Shown here piece after piece: positions 56,871 to 64,000 of a stretch of DNA of 64,000 nt. Source of the stretch: Salinicola rhizosphaerae (GTDB lineage: Bacteria; Pseudomonadota; Gammaproteobacteria; Pseudomonadales; Halomonadaceae); assembly GCF_014652715.1 (NCBI RefSeq), contig NZ_BMZI01000001.1, positions 296,801-360,800 on the forward strand, read 5' to 3'. The notes under the pieces were generated by a model. That model saw only the letters and a list, made by a program, of their open reading frames with translations, searched no databases and had not been told where the DNA came from. A program made the translations under genes and the position numbers. Within the stretch, counting starts at the first letter, position 1; each line of letters begins with the position of its first letter.

Positions 56871-57755
56871 TTGACTGCATTGTCAGGGCGCCGCCTACCC
56901 GCCAGCGAGCTGACTCGGCGGGTTTCGACCTACACCGGCAAGGCGCTGACGCCTATCACATTGCCGTGGCCAGATAGCGCCAATTGGCTGTGGCGCACCG
57001 ACGAGCTGGCGCCTCAACTGCTCAAGCTGGCGCGCACGCGAGCGGAGACCGATGCGTTCTGGTCCTCCCTGCAGGCGCTTTTCGGCTGGGATCGCTGGGC
57101 GCACCCGGAGGCGCTGACCGCGATTCCGGGCTCCTTGCCGTCGCGATTGCCGTTGATGCCGCTACCGCTGACATTCCTGGGGCGGCTGCAAGATGCGCCG
57201 CTCTGGAGTTTGCCCTGGCGAGAGGCATCGTCGCCCGAGATGGGAGTTGCCTTGGCAGCCGCGCTTGGCAGGCAGGCCGCCATGCTGCACCGCGATGCTC
57301 TGCCGGGCTGGGGGCATCCGGTATCCGGCATCCGCCCACTCGAGGCGTGGCCGGATCTGGCGCGACGATTCGTCGAGACGCATCCCTGCGTGGAAACACA
57401 CCTAGACCGGCGTGATCTCGAGACTGCGCTGTCCTGGCCGCTGCCCTCGCGTGCCGTCTGGTGCCTGCCGGACCTGAGGCCCGACCAGCTGCTGGCCGGG
57501 GCGACAGACTGGCTATGGAGCGACTGGGAAGCGCTGGTCTGGGCGCCGATCGAATTCGATCTCTGCCTGATCGAACTGCTGCTTCAAGATCGCGATCAGC
57601 GTGATGCGTTCGTGTCGAGCTACCGGCTGTCGGGCCGCTTGCCGGACCTGGGGCCTTACCGAGATGGCATGCGCACGCTTGCCGTGCTGATGGCGCTACA
57701 TGGCGATGGTGCAACGACTCGCGTCATGAGCCACCCCCGTTGGCTAACAATTTAA
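56871..57755 (+). CDS. Degenerate APH/fructosamine-kinase-fold protein
   Basis: The protein has 294 residues from the TTG at 56871, which has GAGGAG six bases upstream. The C-terminal half resembles aminoglycoside phosphotransferase/fructosamine kinase folds: AAMLHRDALPGWGHPV, then LPDLRPDQLL where kinases have HGDLHPGNLL-like, then WSDWEAL and EFDLCLIELL. The catalytic Asp and a metal Asp seem kept, while the His and Asn of the Brenner motif are replaced. It is divergent from the TPP riboswitch, so a link to thiamine or pyrimidine salvage is conceivable. Activity is uncertain. Confidence 0.7.
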   Translation: MTALSGRRLPASELTRRVSTYTGKALTPITLPWPDSANWLWRTDELAPQLLKLARTRAETDAFWSSLQALFGWDRWAHPEALTAIPGSLPSRLPLMPLPLTFLGRLQDAPLWSLPWREASSPEMGVALAAALGRQAAMLHRDALPGWGHPVSGIRPLEAWPDLARRFVETHPCVETHLDRRDLETALSWPLPSRAVWCLPDLRPDQLLAGATDWLWSDWEALVWAPIEFDLCLIELLLQDRDQRDAFVSSYRLSGRLPDLGPYRDGMRTLAVLMALHGDGATTRVMSHPRWLTI

Positions 57756-57833
57756 AAATCCAGCGATTTTTCGCCTGGTCAAGGATAGCCAACGTGGCAT
57801 ACTGAAATGTAAAGACTCTCTGACGGTTGATTC

Positions 57834-59543
57834 GTGGACTCCATCAATAGCCTGTTTCTCATCGGCGGTACGTTGATCGCGCTGAGCATTCTTGCCAGCC
57901 GCGTCTCGTCACGCATCGGCGTGCCACTGCTCGTGCTCTTTCTCGGTCTCGGCATGCTGGCCGGCGAGGAGGGCGTGCTGGGTCTGCAGTTCGATGACTA
58001 TTCTCAGGCATTCCTGATCGGCAATCTCGCACTGGCGATGATTCTGCTGGACGGCGGTCTGCGAACGCGATTTCGCACCTTCCGCGTCGGCTTGAAGCCA
58101 GCGCTGTCGCTGGCGACGCTCGGGGTCTTCGTGACCAGCGGCATTCTCGGTCTGCTGGCCATGTGGTTGCTCGATCTCACGCTGACCGAGGGGCTGCTCG
58201 TCGGCGCCATCGTCGGCTCGACCGATGCGGCTGCGGTCTTCTCGATGCTGCGCGGGCAGGGCATCAACCTCAACGAGCGCGTGGGCGCCACGCTGGAGAT
58301 CGAGTCCGGGACCAACGACCCGATGGCGATCTTTCTGACCATTACCCTGGCCGAGCTGCTGACGGGGGATGTCGGCGGGATCAGCGAGACGTTGATGCGG
58401 TTCGTGCTGCAGTTCGGGCTCGGCCTCGCTGTCGGGCTCGGCGGCGGCTGGGTCGCCGCGAAACTGCTGCGCTGGCTGGATCTCGCCCCGGGACTCTATT
58501 CGCTGCTGGCGTTGGCTCTGGGATTTTGTATCTTCGGCGCGACCAGCGCCGCCGGAGGCAGCGGGTTTCTCGCCATCTACCTGACCGGGCTGATGATCGG
58601 CAATCAGCCCGGGCGTCACCTCAATCATATTCTGCCGGTGCATGATGGGCTGGCGTGGCTGAGCCAGATCGGCCTGTTCCTGGTGCTCGGGTTACTGGTC
58701 ACGCCGTCGGAGATGATCGACTACGCCGTACCCAGTGCCATTCTTGGCGTGGCGCTGATCGTGCTGGCTCGTCCGGTTGCCGTCATGCTGTCGCTGATGC
58801 CGTTCTTCAGCTTCCGCTGGCGTGAGCTTTTCTTCATCTCCTGGGTTGGCCTGCGTGGGGCGGTACCGATCGTGCTGGCGATCTTTCCGGTGATCACCGG
58901 CGTCGAGAACGCTAATGTCTACTTCAACGTCGCCTTCTTCGTCGTGCTGATCTCGCTGATATTCCAAGGCTCGACGCTGGCTTATGTCGCCCGCTGGATG
59001 CGCGTGGCACTGCCCGAAAGCATCACCCCCGATCGACGAGGGCAGCTTGGCGTGCTGCCCGAAAACGACTACGAGATGTTCGTCTACAAGGTCGAGAACG
59101 AGTCCCTCGACGATGTACCGATCCGCCTGCTCCGTCTGCCTTCCGGCACGCTGATATCGGCGATCTTCCGCCATCACGCCATGCTGCATCCCAAAGGCAG
59201 CACCCGCCTGAGGCTGCAGGATGTCATCTGTCTGATCGGGCGCACCGGTGACTTGCCGTCACTCAATCGCCTTTTCAACGGGGAAGCCAAGCTCAAACGC
59301 GAGCGCGCCTTCTTCGGCACGTTCACCCTCGATGGGGAGGCGCTGATGCAGGAAGTGGCGGACGCCTACGGGTTGACCCTGAGCCCGGGGGAACAGGAGA
59401 TGACGCTCGGGGAATTCGTGGCGCTGCGCGTCGGTGGGCACCCCGTGGTGGGTGATGACGTCGACTGGCACGGATTTCATTGGGTCGTCAGCGAGATGGA
59501 AGGCAATCGGGTGACGCGAGTCGGCCTGCGTCTTTATCACTGA
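57834..59543 (+). CDS. nhaP2: K+/H+ (Na+/H+) antiporter, NhaP2/CvrA-type
   Basis: About 12 membrane helices (1-395) form a CPA1 antiporter core with the ion-binding ESGTNDPMA motif. A cytosolic RCK-C/TrkA-C domain (about 405-490) and a CorC/HlyC-like domain (about 495-565) follow, as in NhaP2/CvrA (E. coli 578 residues; 569 here). It exports K+ or Na+ in exchange for protons and helps volume and pH control. It starts at a GTG without a strong ribosome site. Confidence 0.9.
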   Translation: MDSINSLFLIGGTLIALSILASRVSSRIGVPLLVLFLGLGMLAGEEGVLGLQFDDYSQAFLIGNLALAMILLDGGLRTRFRTFRVGLKPALSLATLGVFVTSGILGLLAMWLLDLTLTEGLLVGAIVGSTDAAAVFSMLRGQGINLNERVGATLEIESGTNDPMAIFLTITLAELLTGDVGGISETLMRFVLQFGLGLAVGLGGGWVAAKLLRWLDLAPGLYSLLALALGFCIFGATSAAGGSGFLAIYLTGLMIGNQPGRHLNHILPVHDGLAWLSQIGLFLVLGLLVTPSEMIDYAVPSAILGVALIVLARPVAVMLSLMPFFSFRWRELFFISWVGLRGAVPIVLAIFPVITGVENANVYFNVAFFVVLISLIFQGSTLAYVARWMRVALPESITPDRRGQLGVLPENDYEMFVYKVENESLDDVPIRLLRLPSGTLISAIFRHHAMLHPKGSTRLRLQDVICLIGRTGDLPSLNRLFNGEAKLKRERAFFGTFTLDGEALMQEVADAYGLTLSPGEQEMTLGEFVALRVGGHPVVGDDVDWHGFHWVVSEMEGNRVTRVGLRLYH

Positions 59544-59591
59544 AAGGCCGCCCGCCAGCGCTCGCCGGCGCCGACGGGTGAGGCGATTTTG

Positions 59592-59807
59592 TCATTCCAC
59601 TTCCGCGTTCTGGGTCGGGCGATCGAGCCGTTTGCCGGTTTCGCGTTCGACCATGCCGTTCATGCTGTCGGCGCGATGCTGGGCGTCGCTTTCCTTGTCG
59701 AAATAGCCCAGGCTGCCACCGGTATCGCCGTCGTAAACTTCATAACAGATATGAGCGGCGTCGCCGGGGCGGTGCGTCTTTCGGATCTCGACGAATGGTT
59801 CTGCCAT
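59592..59807 (-). CDS. Small conserved-looking hypothetical protein
   Basis: The ATG at 59807 with GGAGG upstream gives 71 residues (from MAEPFVEIRKTHRPGDAAHI). It has mixed beta/alpha character, no signal or membrane segment, and a Tyr/Asp-rich block (CYEVYDGDTGGSLGYFDK). The frame upstream of the ATG is unsupported. I do not recognise the family. It is convergent with nhaP2. Confidence 0.6.
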   Translation of the reverse strand: MAEPFVEIRKTHRPGDAAHICYEVYDGDTGGSLGYFDKESDAQHRADSMNGMVERETGKRLDRPTQNAEVE

Positions 59808-59963
59808 GGTGCAATCCTCCGGGAAAGACAGGGGTTGGGCCCGCGTTCGGGGTCGATCTCGAGGGCAGGCCGCGAATGCTTCACTCATTCACGGATAGCC
59901 TGGCAGCCATGTCAAGTCAGTATGATGACGAACTCGGCAGGCAAGATGGCAGATTCATCGGTG

Positions 59964-60281
59964 TCAGTCGGGATCCAGATCCCACTGCAAGCCGAACTGC
60001 AGACCGTTGATCGCTTCATTGAAAAGCCCCTGGTCGCTGGCATTGTGGCTTTCGTTGGCCTGAATTCGTGCGGCCTGAGTCTGCGGATCCGGCCAGCCCA
60101 GCCGCGACATGCAAATCTGATACTCCGGCTCTCCCGCGATTTGATGGGTCTGGCGCTCGCAGGTGCGACTGTCCCGAATAAAGTTGGTCGCCGTCAGGCG
60201 CGGCGTCGCCGAGACGCAGCCCGCGAGCAGGAGGACGACGACGAGGGGAAGAGGCAGCAGATTTCGTGAGAAGCGTGACAT
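59964..60281 (-). CDS. Small lipoprotein of unknown function
   Basis: From the ATG at 60281 (105 residues) the protein has a lipoprotein signal peptide with LLLAGC and a short mature part containing two further cysteines (SRTCERQ and YQICMSR), which may form a disulfide in the periplasm. An ATG 12 codons upstream is an alternative. The function is unknown. Confidence 0.65.
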   Translation of the reverse strand: MSRFSRNLLPLPLVVVLLLAGCVSATPRLTATNFIRDSRTCERQTHQIAGEPEYQICMSRLGWPDPQTQAARIQANESHNASDQGLFNEAINGLQFGLQWDLDPD

Positions 60282-60682
60282 GGATCGAAGTACCGGAGAC
60301 TGACAATAGCGTAGCATCGATCTGCCATCTGGCACGCGGAAATCAGTCGCAAACCTGCGATAAGGACAATCTTCGCTTGCCCTGTTGGCTCTTCCGTTGG
60401 ATCGGGCGACACCTGAAGACGATTGGCTTGGATGACATATAGAATGGTTGCCACTCCCGCATGGCGATCCGAGCGTCAGAGGAATGATGGCAAGGCCCAA
60501 CAAGTTGAACGGCGGGGAGCGAAACTCAGGCTCAAACGAAAAAGCCTCGCAGCGTTTGGGCTTATGGGGCTTTGTAGAATGAGGTGGCGGAGAAATACCC
60601 TCGGCTATTCCACTATTTAGTCTAAAGCTCTTCGCATTCCTGCCGATACGCTATAGGCGGTCACAACGATGCGAGGAAGGAT
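60282..60682. other. Non-coding stretch at the start of the AT-rich accessory region
   Basis: No gene is evident in these 401 bp. On the minus strand AAAGCC (60570-60575) and GGCTTTTT (60538-60545) could form a weak terminator-like hairpin. TGGCGGAG at 60585-60592 resembles the reverse of a tRNA-Ser 3' end (CTCCGCCA), but no tRNA body follows. Base composition shifts toward AT through this stretch. Confidence 0.4.
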
Positions 60683-60892
60683 ATGAGTTTTTTCAATAGC
60701 GCGGGGAAGGCGGTAGGCGAAATAGCGTCCAAGGCCGCCGAAATAACACAGGAACGGCGTGATTTTTACGAACGCTGCAAGTCCATGTCTGATGAGCAGT
60801 TGCAAAAAGTCTTCTGCAATGATGGTTTCTTTGGCGAGCCTTCTTGGAAAAGAGAAATGGCTAAGCAATTTTGGCTAAAACGAGGGATGTGA
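60683..60892 (+). CDS. Small hypothetical protein, first gene of a coupled pair
   Basis: This 69-residue helical, charged protein (SAGKAVGEIASKAAEITQE amphipathic N-terminus) has GAGGAAGG upstream of its ATG. Its stop overlaps the next gene's start as TGATG, so the two are coupled. Codon use is more AT-rich than that of the flanking chromosome. I do not recognise the family. Confidence 0.55.
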   Translation: MSFFNSAGKAVGEIASKAAEITQERRDFYERCKSMSDEQLQKVFCNDGFFGEPSWKREMAKQFWLKRGM

Positions 60893-61383
60893 TGATCAAC
60901 TCAATTGAAGAGCTTGATGCTATCAAGAAGTCTTGCCACTCGATGGTAACCAAGCGATCCAGTTTGTCTGCTGGGGCCGCTATCATCCCTATTCCTGGAG
61001 TCGACATTGGCTCTGATGTTGCTATCCTGATGGAAATCATCCCAAAGATTAATCGTAAGTTCGGTCTTTCCCCGGAGCAAATTGAAGAACTGGATTCAGA
61101 TACTAAGCTACTTGTAATGACCGCTATTTCTAACGTCGGTAGTCAGATGGCTGGGAAGTATATAACTAAAGAGCTTATTGTTATGCTCTTGAAAAAAATG
61201 GGTGCGAAGATAGCAACTAAGAGCGTATCGAAGTACGTTCCTATCATCGGTAGCATCGTCGCAGGAGGAATTAGCTTTACTGCAATGAAGTATATGGGCA
61301 ATAGCCATATTGATGACTGCTACGAGATCGTGCGCGAGGCAATGGAAAAAGAGGGGGCGGGGCCTGCTACCTCCCCAGTTTGA
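60892..61383 (+). CDS. DUF697-like membrane-domain protein
   Basis: The protein has 163 residues from the ATG at 60892. It contains glycine-rich hydrophobic hairpins (SAGAAIIPIPGVDIGSDVAI and YVPIIGSIVAGGISFTAMKY) separated by FGLSPEQIEEL, the pattern of the DUF697 domain found at the C-terminus of some bacterial dynamin/IRG-like GTPases, here without a GTPase. It is AT-rich and translationally coupled to the small upstream gene. The function is unknown. Confidence 0.65.
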   Translation: MINSIEELDAIKKSCHSMVTKRSSLSAGAAIIPIPGVDIGSDVAILMEIIPKINRKFGLSPEQIEELDSDTKLLVMTAISNVGSQMAGKYITKELIVMLLKKMGAKIATKSVSKYVPIIGSIVAGGISFTAMKYMGNSHIDDCYEIVREAMEKEGAGPATSPV

Positions 61384-61504
61384 TGTCGCTCGAGCTGATA
61401 TAGCCGCCAATGTCAGCGGCTATGTTTGCTTATGAGTCAGTATTGGAGGTTGCATGTCAGGGCTTGTGTGATTGAACACCCGCTTGGTAAATAAATCAGG
61501 CCGC

Positions 61505-62438
61505 TTATGTTTGCCATTCTTTCACCATCGCAATAGGCGGTTGATGATGTAGTGCCTTCTACGGGATGTGGTAATTGTACAGCCGCGTGTAGCGTTTCAG
61601 CTTCTGTTCCAAGTCCTCGCCTGAGCCACACGCCGAGTTTCCTGGACTTTGCTAATGCGGCTGTTGAAGCGCTCCACCCTGCCGTTCGTTTGCGGGTTTC
61701 CCGGCTTGATTAAGCGGTGTTTGATGCAATGTGTCTGGCACTCCTTATCAAACGGATGCCGGCCGCTCGGCTTGCGCTCACCTTCACGTATGAAGCGATC
61801 GGTAAAGGACTTGCCGTTGTCAGTCAGCACCGCCAGGGTCTTGAAGGGGCCTTCTCTTTTGCCTGCTTCATGAACGCGCGAGCACCTTCCGCGGACTGAC
61901 TGCTTCGGATCTCCAGACACTCCCAACGCGTGGTGCGATCGATGGCGACGTAAAGATAGCGCTTTTGCTCCTCGTCGGGCATCTGAGGCAGGTGCTTGAT
62001 GTCGATATTCACATACCCCGGTTCGTAGCCTCCGAAGGGTTTGTATCTCGGATTCTCGTCATCTCCAACGTCCTGCTGAGCCAATTCCGCAAGTGTCGGC
62101 ACGTCGCGCCGCTGAAGCATACGATGCAGGCCGGAACTAGATAGCCGGGAATTCAGGAATTCACGCGCCACGACGAGAAGGTCATCCAGACCGAGGCAAA
62201 GGGATTCGCGCGTTGCGATCTGCACCTCCTCCTGCGCGGGGGTGAACGTGGCCAGCTAATTGTGACGCGTGTGCGATCGGTGATGGATATCGTCACGATA
62301 CCGCCTGTGCCGTATGGTCGTGCTGGCGACACCATACCGGCGGGCCAGCTCGCTATCCGTGATGCTGGAGGGCGCTGCCTGGATCTCGATACGGATCTTC
62401 GGTGTCGTGATCGCTTTTTTATGCAGCTTGATGTCCAT
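61505..62438 (-). pseudogene. Decayed IS481-family transposase
   Basis: Reassembled in reading order, the minus strand encodes an IS481-type DDE transposase: helix-turn-helix (SELARRYGVASTTIRH), YVNIDIKHLPQMPDE, LTDNGKSFTDRF and KPGNPQTNGRVERFNSRI. It is interrupted by an in-frame TAG at 62256-62258, a frameshift between about 61824 and 61926, another near 61600-61631 and a TAG at 61559-61561. It cannot make an active enzyme. Clear terminal inverted repeats were not identified. Confidence 0.85.
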
Positions 62439-62636
62439 GAATCTGCTCCCGGATGAATTGCTGAAGAAGCTCCCTCGCTGCTAGCAGAGAATAATTTCTA
62501 TAAGCGATCCGATCATCCGGTACCGATACCGCCGCACGCACAGGGAAAAGCAAGCGATCCTTCAACGAGCACATCTCTCGCGCCGTTCAATGAGCGCAAA
62601 ATTGCGCCCGTTAAATTGGGCTGAACATTGCATTAA

Positions 62637-63050
62637 TCAGTAGATGGTAGGGGATAGATCAAGCGACATGCTTGTATCAATCGAGGAGCGAAAATAATAA
62701 ATTTGTCCTTCTTCGACGTTCACTACCTCTTCTTTTAGGCCACCGCCGCAAATCCCCCGCGTATCCACGCCTAAAAGCGCCTGGCCAGGCTTAAGGTAAA
62801 AAGACGCCGACTCGCCGTCTTCAATTTCCGCTGCCTTTTGTCGATTGATCGTTACTAGTTGATCGCAACCAGCCCCAGTGAATCCAGAATCGCGAAGCAG
62901 CGTGATCGTGCCGTAAGGGCCGTCAGGCTGATGCTGAAAAGCGTACAGACGGTCAGTTGATACAGGCTCTGCTTCCAATGGCCCAACCGCATGGGTCGCG
63001 CAACCTGAAACCAGTGCCACCATCGCCAATGCCGCAGCTTCTCTTATCAT
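62637..63050 (-). CDS. Putative lipoprotein of unknown function
   Basis: The 137-residue protein has a lipoprotein signal (ALVSGC at Cys17) and a beta-rich mature domain resembling DUF2846-type periplasmic proteins (YLKPGQALLGVDTRG, EGQIYYFRS). AGGGAG precedes the ATG. It is AT-rich and stands alone between a transposase remnant and an integrase fragment. The family call is tentative. Confidence 0.65.
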   Translation of the reverse strand: MIREAAALAMVALVSGCATHAVGPLEAEPVSTDRLYAFQHQPDGPYGTITLLRDSGFTGAGCDQLVTINRQKAAEIEDGESASFYLKPGQALLGVDTRGICGGGLKEEVVNVEEGQIYYFRSSIDTSMSLDLSPTIY

Positions 63051-63349
63051 TTGTATCTCCCTTGTACTGGAAAGGGAGCATAAAGAGTTTCAGCGCATAC
63101 GAAAACCGCCCCAAAATCATTTTCGGTTGATAAGGCGGTTTGATGGGTAGCTTAGAAACTGCCTTCTAAGTTACTGATATATATGGGTAAGTGGCGGCGA
63201 CACAGCCTGCCATGTTTTCGCACCATCTAGCCGCTTTATGAATCAATACCCTCTTTCTATCAATTGCTTACGCAAGATTTTTGCACCCCGTTGCACCATC
63301 CGATACTGTGCAATAGCAATTTTTATGGTGGACTGGATGGAGGGCTGAG
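63051..63349. other. AT-rich gap with a hairpin before the integrase fragment
   Basis: No gene is seen. An inverted repeat has 8-bp arms AAACCGCC (63103-63110) and GGCGGTTT (63134-63141). GTTGCACC-type repeats lie around 63278-63298. Expected attachment-site or tRNA sequence next to the integrase could not be identified. Confidence 0.35.
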
Positions 63350-63526
63350 GTGCCTAAGAGAAGCCGGAAACTATCGGCGCTAGAGGTAAAGCGTTTATCG
63401 AAGCCTGGGCGTCATGCAGTGGGAGGGGTATCCGGCTTATATCTATTCATAGGGCCGGGCGCCAAACGTTGTTGGACTCTGCGAGTCACCATTGGGGAGC
63501 GTCGCCGTGAACTGGGCTTGGTGTAG
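63350..63526 (+). pseudogene. N-terminal fragment of a P4-type tyrosine integrase, cut by an IS3-family element
   Basis: A GTG with GGAGGG upstream opens a frame starting MPKRSRKLSALEVKRLSKPG and continuing through GVSGLYLFIGPG to VTIGERRRELGL, which is the arm-DNA-binding (DUF4102) domain of P4-like integrases. The normal continuation is lost: after about 57 codons the frame runs into TGTAGTGG, the probable left end of an IS3-family element, and stops at TAG (63524-63526). The catalytic domain is absent from this side. Confidence 0.82.
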
Positions 63527-63588
63527 TGGTTCACTAAAACCGGACACCCATTTAGGTGGTATCGTCGCCACCAAAGCAGAGGTGATCC

Positions 63589-63897
63589 ATGGCCAGACAA
63601 CGTCGTTCATTCTCCACCGAGTTCAAGCGTGAAGCCGCCGGGCTCGTACTTGAGTAGGGCTACTCCGTGGCTCAAGCCGCTCGCGCCGTCGATGTCGGTG
63701 AAACGCCTCTGAGACGCTGGATCGATCAGCTACGCGCGGAGCGCGGTGGCGTCACACCCAAGTCAAAAGCATTGACCCCCGAGCAGCAGCGAATCCAGGA
63801 GCTCGAGCGCCGCATCAACCGGTTGGAGCGGGAGAAAGCGATACTAAAAAAGGCTACCGCTCTCTTGATGTCGGACGATCTCGATCGTACGCGCTGA
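63589..63897 (+). pseudogene. IS3-family OrfA with an internal amber codon
   Basis: From the ATG at 63589 the frame encodes an IS3 OrfA helix-turn-helix (RRSFSTEFKREAAGLVLE, then GYSVAQAARAVDVGETPLRR) and a leucine-zipper tail (RIQELERRINRLEREKAIL). A TAG at 63655-63657 stands where relatives have Gln (LEQGYS-like), truncating OrfA after 22 codons. A GTG at 63667 could restart translation without the first helices. The heptamer AAAAAAG at 63846-63852 is in the correct phase for -1 frameshifting into orfB. Confidence 0.8.
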
Positions 63898-64000
63898 TAG
63901 ACCAGTTGAGTGAGCAGGAGCCGGTGGACATGGTCTGTAGCGCCTTCGATATCGCGCGTTCGAGCTATTACGAGCATCGCCATCAGCGGTCACGAATCGA
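63853..64000 (+). CDS. IS3-family OrfB (transposase), partial
   Basis: The -1 frame after the AAAAAAG slip site is open to the window end and reads through SYALIDQLSEQEPVDMVCSA and IARSSYYEHRHQRSRI, the usual N-terminal region (HTH_21) of IS3-family OrfB. The DDE core is outside the window. Expression would need frameshifting from orfA, itself interrupted by an amber codon. Confidence 0.75.

Larger units (their letters stand above)
63522..64000 (+). mobile_element. IS3-family insertion sequence (left end; right end outside window)
   Basis: The probable left terminus TGTAGTGGTTCACTAAAACC leads to orfA (63589) and the start of an overlapping orfB. The junction interrupts an integrase gene. The right inverted repeat and most of orfB lie beyond the window, so element length and target duplication cannot be checked. 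The exact left boundary is uncertain by a few bases. Confidence 0.78.

Noticed and set aside
59589..60269. 226-codon plus-strand frame after nhaP2
   Set aside because: Antisense to two small minus-strand genes that have better starts (GGAGG site; lipobox).
60585..60680. Possible tRNA-Ser on the minus strand at the accessory-region edge
   Set aside because: Only the last about nine bases (TCTCCGCCA in reverse) fit. The T-loop GGTTCGAATCC and a matching 5' acceptor strand are missing.

Overview
The window is high-GC chromosomal DNA from a motile, Gram-negative gammaproteobacterium. The gene content (an E. coli-like split flg/fli flagellar layout, a MvaT-type H-NS protein, yejABEF, the gloB-methyltransferase-rnhA-dnaQ block, nudC, sohB) best fits Halomonadaceae (Halomonas, Salinicola, Kushneria or relatives). 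This placement is read from gene order and protein similarity, not from a marker-gene comparison. I found no rRNA, complete tRNA or CRISPR array.

Layout. 1-9 kb: the 3' part of a circularly permuted ATP-grasp/alpha-E protein with a transglutaminase; a BenE transporter divergent from an XRE-cupin regulator; a lipoprotein amidase; a SatD-family/DUF3307 pair; a membrane diguanylate cyclase. 9-10 kb: a long leader and mvaT. 10.2-35.8 kb: one contiguous flagellar block. flgN-flgM-flgA are on the minus strand, flgBCDEFGHIJKL on the plus strand, fliRQPON-M-L-K-J-I-H-G-F on the minus strand converging on flgL, and fliE is divergent from fliF. Together these encode rod, hook, P and L rings, hook-filament junction, MS and C rings, and the export gate and ATPase. 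Flagellin, cap, flhBA, fliA and chemotaxis genes lie outside. Near-consensus sigma-28 -10 elements precede flgM and flgK, and long hairpins separate likely transcription units.

36-60 kb: housekeeping genes. These are an omega-amidase-like nitrilase, rsuA, the peptide ABC transporter yejABEF, mltD, gloB, a methyltransferase, rnhA, dnaQ-nudC, an SCP2 protein, sohB, an ArsR regulator, yhhQ, a YbfF-like esterase, a Cho-like nuclease, and a TPP-riboswitch-controlled thiamine-precursor ABC operon (thiZXY). A degenerate kinase-fold protein is divergent from that riboswitch, and an NhaP2-type antiporter follows.

60.3-64 kb: accessory DNA that is visibly more AT-rich. It holds a coupled pair of unknown genes (one with a DUF697-like membrane domain), a decayed IS481-family transposase, an orphan lipoprotein gene, and the first about 57 codons of a P4-type integrase cut by an IS3-family element that runs off the window. 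The integrase suggests an island boundary that continues to the right.

The most interesting little-studied unit is SatD/DUF3307. SatD reads as a divergent class III nucleotide-cyclase-like domain fused to a helix-turn-helix. It is coupled to a membrane protein with intramembrane His/Asp motifs and preceded by a repeat-palindrome-repeat operator candidate.
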